Shown here piece by piece: positions 19,501-26,858 of a stretch of 64,000 nucleotides of DNA. Origin of the DNA: Janthinobacterium sp. 1_2014MBL_MicDiv (GTDB taxonomy: Bacteria; Pseudomonadota; Gammaproteobacteria; Burkholderiales; Burkholderiaceae_D); NCBI RefSeq assembly GCF_001865675.1, contig NZ_CP011319.1, positions 4,340,001-4,404,000 on the forward strand, read 5' to 3'. Numbering within the stretch: position 1 is the first letter of the stretch; every line of letters starts with the position of its first letter. The position numbers were made by a program, and so were the translations under genes. The notes beneath the pieces were generated by a model that saw only the letters and a list, made by a program, of their open reading frames with translations, searched no databases and was not told where the DNA came from.

Positions 19501-20619
19501 TTAGGCGTCCTGGCCAGGATGGCACTGAAAACCCGTTACCTCCAGGTCGAAACCGACCATCGACGGCATCTTGCGCGGGCTGGCCAGCAATTGCATCTTG
19601 CTCACACCCAAGTCGCGCAGGATTTGCGCGCCGATGCCATAGCTGCGCAGATCCATGCTGGCGGCGCGGCCTTTCGGCTTGGCTTGCGGCGTATCGAGCG
19701 CGGCAAACTGGGCAAACAGCTCGCCCGACGTCTCGCCGCAGTTCAGCAAGACCATCACGCCCCGCTCGGAGCGCTTGATGGCGGCCATCGAGGCGGCCAC
19801 CGTCCACGAATGGGTGGTCGCCTCGCTTTCCAGCACATCGAGCAGGGAAACGGGCTGGTGCACGCGCACCAGCGCTTCCAGGCCCGGGGCCAGGTCGCCG
19901 TGCACGAGGGCCAGGTGGGCCGATGCGCTCGGCTTGTCGCGGAAGGCGATCAGGCGGAATTCGCCATGCGCCGTATGCAGGGTGCGCTCGGCAACGCGCT
20001 CGACCAGCGACTCCGTCTGGCTGCGGTAATGGATCAGGTCAGCAATCGTGCCGATCTTCAGGCCATGTTGCTCGGCAAACACCAGCAAGTCCGGCAGGCG
20101 CGCCATGGTGCCGTCGTCCTTCATGATTTCGCAAATCACGGAGGCGGGCGTCAGGCCGGCCATGGCCGTCAAGTCGCAGCCGGCTTCCGTATGGCCAGCG
20201 CGCATCAGCACGCCGCCTTTTTGCGCTTTCAGCGGGAAGATATGGCCAGGCTGGACGATATCGCTGGGCTGCGTGCCCTTGGCCACGGCCACCTGGATGG
20301 TCTTGGCGCGGTCGGCGGCGGAAATGCCCGTGGTCACGCCTTCTGCCGCCTCGATGGAAACGGTGAAGTTGGTGCCGTAGGCCGTGCCATTGCGCGAGGT
20401 CATCATCGACAGGTTCAGCTCGTCGCAACGCTCTTCCGTCAAGGTCAGGCAAACGAGGCCACGCGCATGCGTGATCATGAAATTGATTGCTTCAGGCGTC
20501 ACGAAATCGGCGGCAAGCACCAGATCGCCTTCATTTTCCCGGTCTTCTTCATCGACCAGTATCACCATGCGGCCGGCGCGCAATTCAGCGACGATCTCTT
20601 CGGTGCTGGATATAGACAT
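19501..20619 (-). CDS. ribB: 3,4-dihydroxy-2-butanone-4-phosphate synthase with degenerate GTP cyclohydrolase II domain (RibBX type)
   Basis: A 372-residue protein. The N-terminal 200 residues are a complete RibB: VDEEDRENEGDLVLAADF (acidic metal-binding loop), THARGLVCL, SRNGTAYGTNFTVSIEA, GHIFPLKAQKGGVLMRAGHTEA. The C-terminal part aligns with RibA only in outline. The expected HSECLTGD...RCDCG zinc region is replaced by RVHQPVSLLDVLESEATTHS (about 252-271) with no cysteine triad, and the QEGRGIGL substrate loop is absent. This is the RibBX arrangement known in Proteobacteria: RibB active, RibA half not a GTP cyclohydrolase. A separate ribA should exist outside this window. Confidence 0.93.
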   Translation of the reverse strand: MSISSTEEIVAELRAGRMVILVDEEDRENEGDLVLAADFVTPEAINFMITHARGLVCLTLTEERCDELNLSMMTSRNGTAYGTNFTVSIEAAEGVTTGISAADRAKTIQVAVAKGTQPSDIVQPGHIFPLKAQKGGVLMRAGHTEAGCDLTAMAGLTPASVICEIMKDDGTMARLPDLLVFAEQHGLKIGTIADLIHYRSQTESLVERVAERTLHTAHGEFRLIAFRDKPSASAHLALVHGDLAPGLEALVRVHQPVSLLDVLESEATTHSWTVAASMAAIKRSERGVMVLLNCGETSGELFAQFAALDTPQAKPKGRAASMDLRSYGIGAQILRDLGVSKMQLLASPRKMPSMVGFDLEVTGFQCHPGQDA

Positions 20620-20648
20620 TATTCATCCTCGTATGACGCCTGGCATAA

Positions 20649-20760
20649 CCTGCTGCGCGTCGGTCCAGGCGGCCTGCGATGCGCACCGTACCTTCGTACG
20701 GTTGCGCTTCTCAGCCACCTGTCCCTTCCGCTCGCTACGGTTTTGCCGGGCGTTGTTAAT
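20649..20760 (+). repeat. Family A intergenic repeat, copy 3
   Basis: Very similar to 3225-3336: CCTGCTGCGCGTCGGT, GCGATGCGCACCGTAC-CTTC-GTACGGTTGCGCTTCTC, CCCTTCCGCTCGCTACGG, GTTGTTA. It lies just upstream of the ribBX start on the opposite orientation to copy 2. The rest of the gap to osmC (20761-21104) shows no gene, riboswitch or promoter that I can support. Confidence 0.8.
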
Positions 20761-21104
20761 GTAACTAAAAACTGAACCTGAACCTGAAACATCAAGCGCA
20801 AAAATTCCGCAGATTTCCGGGAATTTTCTTATAACCTGCTATTTTAAAGGATTTAGCGTCGACAGACCTGAAATAAGACAGTGTAGCCACAGCAACACCG
20901 CAGCCGCAGCCCGGCCTGCCCGGCAAAGCGCCGATTCTTCGATCCAGCGCAAACAGCGCGGCCAAAACGCGCGCCGCCAGCCTTGCAAAGAGCATAAGAT
21001 CAGCCAGTCATCGCCACGGCGCTGATTCCCCTTGCGCCCGGCCGCGCCAGCCGCCGCCGGCGCTTTCCCGTCATTGCAGGTACACCCCATACAGGAGCGG
21101 CAGC

Positions 21105-21530
21105 ATGAAAACCAACGGATCGGCCATCTGGTCAGGCGGCATCAAGGATGGCAAGGGCGCCATCAGCACCCGCAGCGGCGCGCTGCAGGAATATCCCTAC
21201 GGCTTTGCCAGCCGCTTCGAAGGCAAGCCCGGCACCAACCCGGAAGAACTGATCGGCGCCGCCCACGCGGGCTGCTTCACCATGGCCCTGTCGCTGATAC
21301 TCGGCGAAGCAGGCTTGACGGCGGAAAAGATGGAAACGACGGCCGAAGTGACCCTGGACAAGGTCGATGACGGTTTTGCCATCACGGCCGTGCACCTGGT
21401 GCTGAAAGCGAAGATACCGGGCGCCGACCAGGCCAGGTTCGAGGAATTGACGGGCAAGGCCAAGGCTGGCTGCCCCGTGTCGAAGTTACTTAAGGCCAAC
21501 ATTACCCTGGATGCCACGCTACTGCCTTGA
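21105..21530 (+). CDS. osmC: OsmC family hydroperoxide reductase
   Basis: A 141-residue OsmC of standard length with both redox cysteines: the first in AAHAGCFTMALSL (about residue 60) and the second in KAGCPVSKLL (about 125). The N-terminal WSGGIKDGKGAISTRSGAL and GTNPEELIGAAHAGC blocks are typical. OsmC detoxifies organic peroxides, using lipoylated or dithiol donors. SD sequence CAGGAG precedes ATG 21105. It is on the plus strand inside an otherwise minus-strand riboflavin cluster, an apparent insertion of an unrelated gene. Confidence 0.95.
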   Translation: MKTNGSAIWSGGIKDGKGAISTRSGALQEYPYGFASRFEGKPGTNPEELIGAAHAGCFTMALSLILGEAGLTAEKMETTAEVTLDKVDDGFAITAVHLVLKAKIPGADQARFEELTGKAKAGCPVSKLLKANITLDATLLP

Positions 21531-21617
21531 GTCGTGGCATTGACTGCTGCGCAAGCTGCATCCTGGGCTGAAATCTTGCCTGTATCAAACCTTGCTTGAC
21601 ATTCGATCTGGCCGATA

Positions 21618-23159
21618 TCAAACCTTGTTCACTGGTTTGACCGGTTCCACGGGGGCAACCGGCGCCACCAGCGGCAGACGCGAGTCGCTGGCGGGCAAGG
21701 GCCGGTTCATCAGGCCGGGATTCAGGGCGGCGTTATTCAAATTGTAAGCGGCAATGGCCGCCGCCACGGACGGGTCTTGCGACGACGGCGGCGGCACGGC
21801 CTGGCCCGCGTTTTGCGCGGCCAGCTGCTGCGCCTGTGCATTTTGCTGGGCCAGCTGGGCTTGCGCCGTCGCCGCCGCCAGGCCCGCATCGGTATCGGCC
21901 TGCGCCTCGCGCGCCAGCGACTGCGCCCGTTCGCCGGCCGCCCGCGCCGCCATCTGCGCGTCGTCGGCCGCCAGCTGTGTGCGTACCGCCTCGTCGGCGG
22001 CCAAGCGCACCTGTTCCTGGCGCTGGTCTTGTTGCAATTGCGTCTGCTGGACTTGCTCCTGGCGCAACTGTTCCACTCCCGCCGAGACTTGCTGGCGCAC
22101 CTGGCGCTCCCCGTCGATACGCTGGGCATCGATGCGCTCGCTATCTGTCCGCTGCGTCTGCAAGCGCTCCTGCACGCCATCGCTCTGCAACGCTTGCTGC
22201 CGCTGCACATCGGCGCTGCGTTGTTGTGCTTGTTGGGCTGGCAACTCGCCTGCCTGCGCCAGCTGGGCGCGGGCGGCCGTGGCGGACGGCAATTGCGCGG
22301 CATCTGGCGCCGACTGCTGTTGCACCTCTTGCAAGTCCTGCTGCAACTCCTCCGTTTCCATCTGCTGCCGCACTTCCAGCTGCCGCTGCCCCAAGGCATC
22401 CAGCGGAGCCATGGCCGGTTCGTCCGCGGGGGTCTGGGCCAGCACGGCAGCCTGTGCCACCGGCGTTTGGCCCGCAACAACAGCACTGGCCGCCACTCCT
22501 TCACCGTTCAGATCGGCTTCCACGGCAGTAGCAACGACGGCGCCCTGCCGCTGGGCCAGTACGGCCCCCACCTGCGCCAGCACGTCCGTTCCCTGCTGCA
22601 AGGCGTTCAGAGTGGCATTGCTGTCGGCCGCATACGCCGCCTGCAGGGTGGTCGCATCCACCTCTTCATTGCGCAAGTCGATGCCGATGCGGGCCAGCCC
22701 CGCCTGCGTGAGCAAGCTGCCGTCCTGCGCCAGCGCAGCCGCGGCGCCCGTCGTGCCATCGCCCGACAGCAAATCGTAGCGCTGCGCCAGGCTGCCCGGC
22801 GTATCGCCGGCCGTCGCCAGCTGGCTGGCATCGATGCCGCTCGTTTGCAGCTGGGCGAACGATTCCGTCAACTGGCGCACCAGCGCCAGCAAGTCGTCGT
22901 TGACATGCACGGGCGTATTTGCCGCCCGGGCCTCGTCCGTGGCGCCCTGCAAGGCCAGCAATTGGCGGCGCGACAAGGCCACGCCGGACAAAAACTGGCC
23001 CAGCGGGGAAATGTCGACCTGGGTCGACGACAGGATGGAGATGGCTGCCGCCGCGCCTGCAGCGGGCACGGGCACGGCCGGCGCCAGCGGCGCCGTTTCG
23101 CCGACACGGGGTGTTGCCGGTATGATATTGGGCAAGGTGGCGCGCGAGATCGGATCCAT
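21618..23159 (-). CDS. Unknown protein, Gln/Ala-rich with long coiled-coil-like region
   Basis: A 513-residue protein that I do not recognise. Residues 1-60 are Ala/Pro rich; 40-110 contain a better-conserved-looking segment (STQVDISPLGQFLSGVALSRRQLLALQG, then LVRQLTESFAQLQTSG). From about 270 to 460 the composition is dominated by Gln, Ala, Glu and Arg (QQMETEELQQDLQEVQQQ and similar), predicting helix or coiled coil. It ends in a Pro/Val-rich tail (PVAPVEPVKPVNKV). No signal peptide or membrane segment. The base composition and codon use fit a real gene, and the opposite-strand frame is only its shadow. The STQVDISPLGQFL start resembles leaders of some flagellar hook-length-type proteins, but that is weak. 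Confidence 0.6.
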   Translation of the reverse strand: MDPISRATLPNIIPATPRVGETAPLAPAVPVPAAGAAAAISILSSTQVDISPLGQFLSGVALSRRQLLALQGATDEARAANTPVHVNDDLLALVRQLTESFAQLQTSGIDASQLATAGDTPGSLAQRYDLLSGDGTTGAAAALAQDGSLLTQAGLARIGIDLRNEEVDATTLQAAYAADSNATLNALQQGTDVLAQVGAVLAQRQGAVVATAVEADLNGEGVAASAVVAGQTPVAQAAVLAQTPADEPAMAPLDALGQRQLEVRQQMETEELQQDLQEVQQQSAPDAAQLPSATAARAQLAQAGELPAQQAQQRSADVQRQQALQSDGVQERLQTQRTDSERIDAQRIDGERQVRQQVSAGVEQLRQEQVQQTQLQQDQRQEQVRLAADEAVRTQLAADDAQMAARAAGERAQSLAREAQADTDAGLAAATAQAQLAQQNAQAQQLAAQNAGQAVPPPSSQDPSVAAAIAAYNLNNAALNPGLMNRPLPASDSRLPLVAPVAPVEPVKPVNKV

Positions 23160-23436
23160 GACTGGCCTCCACAGGGGAAAGCCCTATTATGCGCGCCTGC
23201 AGGAAAAGCAACACACGCTTGGCGGCCAAGCGTCTATCCCGGCAGATGAATGCATCCCCCGCTGGCGCCGCCCCGAAGCGGGAAGTCGCCGCGTGGCTCG
23301 CCACGCGTCTTCCTCAAGCCTCGTCCGCGCTCCCGATGCGCAACCGGCACGGGATGCGCCCGACGGGCATAGGCCCCAAGCGACTGCCAGGCCGGGAGCA
23401 CCCTCCCTGCGCGGTGCATGCGGAGGGGCAAGCTGC

Positions 23437-24069
23437 TTATGCTTGTTTATCCAGCGACAACATACGCTCGACATAGCGGGCGATCAGGTCAATCTCCAGG
23501 TTGACCTTGCCATCGACTTGCAGGTGCTTCAGGGTCGTCATGGCGATCGTGTGCGGGATCAGGTTGATCGAGAAGCGGCAGCCGTTGACGGCGCCCGCAC
23601 CCAGGTCTTCCACGCGGTTGACGGTCAGCGACACGCCATTGACGACGACGGAACCCTTGAAGGCCAGGTATTTCGCCAGCTCATGCGGCGCTTCGATGAC
23701 CAGTTCCCACGACTCGCCCACGGCTTCGAACTTGCGCACGATGCCCAGGCCGTCGACGTGGCCGGAAACCAGGTGGCCACCGAGGCGTTCTGCCAGGGTC
23801 AGGGCTTTTTCCAGGTTCACTTCCGTGGTGGTATCGAGGCCCACCGTGCAATTGAGGCTTTCGCGCGAGACATCGACGGCAAAGCCCGTGTCCGATTTTT
23901 GCACCACCGTCATGCAGGCGCCATTGATGGCGATCGAATCGCCGAGGGCCACGTCGGCCAGCGGCAAGCCGCCCGCGTGGATGTTCAGGCGCACGCCTGC
24001 GTCGAGGCCGCCTTCGAGCGGCAGCACGGTTTCAATCTTGCCAATGGCTGCAACAATTCCTGTAAACAT
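23437..24069 (-). CDS. ribE: Riboflavin synthase alpha chain
   Basis: A 210-residue protein starting MFTGIVAAIGKIE at ATG 24069; the TTG two codons earlier is not the normal start. Two lumazine-binding halves are visible: first MFTGIV...LNIHAGGLPLADVALGDSIAINGACMTV, second GHLVSGHVDGLGIVRKFE...GSVVVNGVSLTVNRV. It dismutates two lumazines to riboflavin. It lies 148 bp downstream of ribD on the same strand. I see no FMN riboswitch upstream of this or any rib gene here. Confidence 0.96.
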   Translation of the reverse strand: MFTGIVAAIGKIETVLPLEGGLDAGVRLNIHAGGLPLADVALGDSIAINGACMTVVQKSDTGFAVDVSRESLNCTVGLDTTTEVNLEKALTLAERLGGHLVSGHVDGLGIVRKFEAVGESWELVIEAPHELAKYLAFKGSVVVNGVSLTVNRVEDLGAGAVNGCRFSINLIPHTIAMTTLKHLQVDGKVNLEIDLIARYVERMLSLDKQA

Positions 24070-24217
24070 GGTCAACCTATATTGAAGTAATTAAAAAGGT
24101 AATAATAAGAAGGTAATAAATACGGTGGCGGGAACATCTGTACAACGTGCGGGGCCGGCGCCTTGCCGAAGAGCGTGGATAGGACGCCATGGCAGGCAGC
24201 CCCTTGCCCCGCCTTGA

Positions 24218-25318
24218 TCAGGTGCTCGCGCCGAACCTGGCAAGGATACGCACATCTGCGCCGACTTGCTGAACCTGGTGAAACTGCAAGCGATATTGAC
24301 CGTCGAGGTCGCTGAGCGCGGGCAAGGAAAACATGCCTTGCGCATCGCCCAGCAAGGTGGGCGCCAGGTACACGAGCAGCTCGTCGACGCAGCCTTCGCG
24401 TATCAGCGAGCCGTTCAGCTTGGAACCGGCCTCGACGTGAACTTCATTGATTTGCCGGCGTCCCAGTTCCCGCATCAGGGCGGCCAGGTCGACCTTGCCG
24501 GCCGCGTTCGGCAGCACGATGACTTCCGCGCCCAGCGCCCGCAGCTGCGCTTCCTTTGCCGGATCGGCGACGGCGGCCACGATCCACGTGCCGCCCCCTT
24601 GCAGGATGCGCGCGTCGAGGCTGATGTCGAGGCGGCTGTCGACAACGATGCGGCGCGGCTGGCGCGGCGTCGCGACGGCGCGCACGCTCAGCTGCGGATC
24701 GTCGGCCTTGACCGTGCCGATGCCCGTCAGGATGGCGCAGGCGCGCGCGCGCCAGGCGTGGCCGTCGGTGCGCGCCTCCGGCCCCGTGATCCATTGGCTC
24801 TTGCCATTGTGCAAAGCCGTCATGCCGTCCAGGCTGGCCGCCGTTTTCATGCGCACCCACGGCTTGCCGCGCTGCATGCGCGAAAAGAAGCCGATATTCA
24901 TCTCATACGCCTCGTCCGCCAGCACGCCCGTGGTGACGGCGATGCCGGCCGCCTCCAGCTTGGCCAGCCCCTGGCCCGCCACCAGCGGATTCGGGTCCGT
25001 CATGGCGGCCACGACACGCCCCAGTCCGGCGCGTACCAGCGCATCGGAGCATGGCGGCGTGCGGCCATGGTGGTTGCACGGCTCCAGGGTGACATAGGCC
25101 GTGGCGCCGCGCACATCGTTGCCGCGCGCGCTGGCATTGGCCAAGGCTTGCACCTCGGCATGATCCTGCCCGGCCGCCTGCGTCACGCCGGCGCCGATCA
25201 CCTGGCCATCCTTGACGATCACGCAGCCGATGCGGGGGTTCGGCGAGGTCGTGTACAAACCGCGCGCCGCCCATTCCAGCGCCAGGCGCATGCCATCTAT
25301 ATCGTTGAGTATTTCCAC
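24218..25318 (-). CDS. ribD: Bifunctional diaminohydroxyphosphoribosylaminopyrimidine deaminase / 5-amino-6-(5-phosphoribosylamino)uracil reductase
   Basis: A 366-residue enzyme with deaminase and reductase halves. Deaminase: TSPNPRIGCVIVKDGQVIGAG, zinc ligands in HAE (53-55), C81 and C90 (PCNHHGRTPPC). Reductase: KPWVRMKTAASLDGMTAL, WITGPEARTDGHAWRARACAILTGIGTV, EAGSKLNGSLIREGCVDEL. GTG at 25318 gives MEILNDIDGMRLALEWAARG; ATG 25291 is an alternative but has no ribosome-binding site. This is the first gene of the minus-strand riboflavin set. Confidence 0.94.
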   Translation of the reverse strand: MEILNDIDGMRLALEWAARGLYTTSPNPRIGCVIVKDGQVIGAGVTQAAGQDHAEVQALANASARGNDVRGATAYVTLEPCNHHGRTPPCSDALVRAGLGRVVAAMTDPNPLVAGQGLAKLEAAGIAVTTGVLADEAYEMNIGFFSRMQRGKPWVRMKTAASLDGMTALHNGKSQWITGPEARTDGHAWRARACAILTGIGTVKADDPQLSVRAVATPRQPRRIVVDSRLDISLDARILQGGGTWIVAAVADPAKEAQLRALGAEVIVLPNAAGKVDLAALMRELGRRQINEVHVEAGSKLNGSLIREGCVDELLVYLAPTLLGDAQGMFSLPALSDLDGQYRLQFHQVQQVGADVRILARFGAST

Positions 25319-25476
25319 AGGCTTCTTTGTTTGACAGTGAGTGTAAAGGTAATCAAGGGACGCAACTATATGCTGCAGCTATGGCACAACTCAAGGCGGT
25401 AACTCAGGGATGCAAGCAATAGTGTCCATCAAAATAGCGCAACTGCCGCTGCGGTTTGATCCTCATCAATATCGAG

Positions 25477-26097
25477 CTACTGGCTGTCGGCCACGCCGCT
25501 GCAATTGACCGCCTGCTGCTGCGGATCGCACACCCTTACCCTGCCCAGCATATTGATTTTAATATGGCGTACCTGTTTTCCCAAAATCAGGGACAAGGTG
25601 CCCCAGCGTGCCGCCAGGCTATTGGTGGCGCTGCAACTGCGTCCCGCACCATTGTAGGCGATATAAAACGGCGGCGTGGCCGATGAAAACGCGAACTGGG
25701 CGCTGATGCCGGCCGCCAGCGGCCCCTGGCGGAACAACAACTCATCGCCGTCATCGAAAGCCAGGTTGCTATTGCTGTCGATAAATACCAGCCAGCCCGT
25801 GCGCCAATCCATGCCGCCGGACCCCGCGGGCATCAGCAGCACGCGCTGGCCGCGCGCCATCGCTTGCGCCCGCGTCAACTCGATGGCGGAAAACAGGTCC
25901 GTGGCGGCCACGCGCACCTGCTGGCGTTCCAGCAAGTGCCGCAGGCTGGGCAAGGCCGCTGCCGCCAGCAGCGCCGCGATCGACAACACGGCCAGCAATT
26001 CCAGCAAGGTATGTCCTGCCCTGCGTGGCTGGCCGCACGCACGGAAAGATAAAGCGCTTGCACATAACTGCCATGCGTACCTCAGCCGTGTACCCAT
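25477..26097 (-). CDS. fimT: FimT/GspH-family minor pseudopilin
   Basis: A 206-residue prepilin-like protein. ATG 26097 is proposed because the frame upstream overlaps pilE; the leader is long (about 27 residues) before the cleavage-type motif GHTLLELLAVLSIAALLAAAALP. After the hydrophobic helix, the body reads ERQQVRVAATDLFSAIELTRAQAMARGQRVLL and DWRTGWLVFIDSNSNLAFDDGDELL, the FimT/GspH pattern. Last gene of the minor-pilin operon, 29 bp after pilE. It would be processed by prepilin peptidase PilD and help prime pilus assembly or DNA uptake. The exact start is uncertain. Confidence 0.85.
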   Translation of the reverse strand: MGTRLRYAWQLCASALSFRACGQPRRAGHTLLELLAVLSIAALLAAAALPSLRHLLERQQVRVAATDLFSAIELTRAQAMARGQRVLLMPAGSGGMDWRTGWLVFIDSNSNLAFDDGDELLFRQGPLAAGISAQFAFSSATPPFYIAYNGAGRSCSATNSLAARWGTLSLILGKQVRHIKINMLGRVRVCDPQQQAVNCSGVADSQ

Positions 26098-26126
26098 GAG
26101 CGGCGCCCTCTCCGGCACGGCCATGG

Positions 26127-26651
26127 CTAGGGCCAGCAATGGCTGGCGGGGCCGCTGCTGCCGCGCTGCCCCATGCTGGTCAAGGACAATACGCCGCAAT
26201 CGGGATCGTGAAACTGCGGATCCACCTTCGCCGTGCCCGGCAAGGCGCGCAGCAGCACGCATTGGCCGATGCTCATGTCCGGACAGGCGACCGCCTCGAT
26301 TTCATACGCGCTGCCCACCGGTCCCTCGCCGGACCACCACTGGAATTGCTGCGCCTGCGGTGCCAGCGATGCCGAACTAAAGGCCAGATACTGATTGTTC
26401 TGCGTGTAATAGCGTTCCTGCTGCTGCATCAGCCGCAACAGGGCCGATTGTCCCTGCACGCGCTTGGCCCGCACGACATGAGCATGATAGGCAGGCAAGG
26501 CCAGCGTCAGCAGCATGGCGACGATCGCCAGCACGGCCAGCAACTCGATCAGGCTGAAACCGGGCATAGCAGCACGGCACCGGGAACGCGGCGCGCACAC
26601 CGGACGCCAGGCCCGATCCTCGCGGCAAGCGCCACTGCCTGCGCCGGTCAT
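26127..26651 (-). CDS. pilE: PilE-type minor pilin
   Basis: Type IV pilin-like protein with the cleavage region PGFSLIELLAVLAIVAMLLTLALPAY: Gly at -1, Phe at +1, Glu at +5. The following segment AKRVQGQSALLRLMQQQERYYTQNNQYL is typical of PilE minor pilins, and two Cys pairs appear later (VACPDMSIGQC, DPDCG). ATG 26651 (174 residues) has a reasonable SD (AAGGCGGA); ATG 26567 would leave only a three-residue leader (MPG) with no SD. It follows pilY1 after 207 bp. Confidence 0.85.
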   Translation of the reverse strand: MTGAGSGACREDRAWRPVCAPRSRCRAAMPGFSLIELLAVLAIVAMLLTLALPAYHAHVVRAKRVQGQSALLRLMQQQERYYTQNNQYLAFSSASLAPQAQQFQWWSGEGPVGSAYEIEAVACPDMSIGQCVLLRALPGTAKVDPQFHDPDCGVLSLTSMGQRGSSGPASHCWP

Positions 26652-26858
26652 TGTCGCTCGCGTTCCGCCTTGCCACCTTGTCCATCTCCATGCCCCTGCC
26701 CCGGCCATTTCCCGCCCTCCTTCTCGCCGCGCCCACGCGTGCGCCGCCACCGCGCCAGCGGCGCCCTGACTTCGCCAACGGCCCTTGCCTTGTCAATGTT
26801 CGCCAACGTTCCTCATTGCACCTTTGGCAATTTCACATTCTTTACAGCGCTCGCCACG

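Noticed and set aside
20761..21104. Possible FMN riboswitch or gene upstream of ribBX
   Set aside because: None of the RFN consensus blocks could be found on either strand, and the frames there are low quality.
24076..24217. FMN riboswitch upstream of ribE or ribD
   Set aside because: No conserved AGGGGC / CCGGTGA-type elements on either strand.
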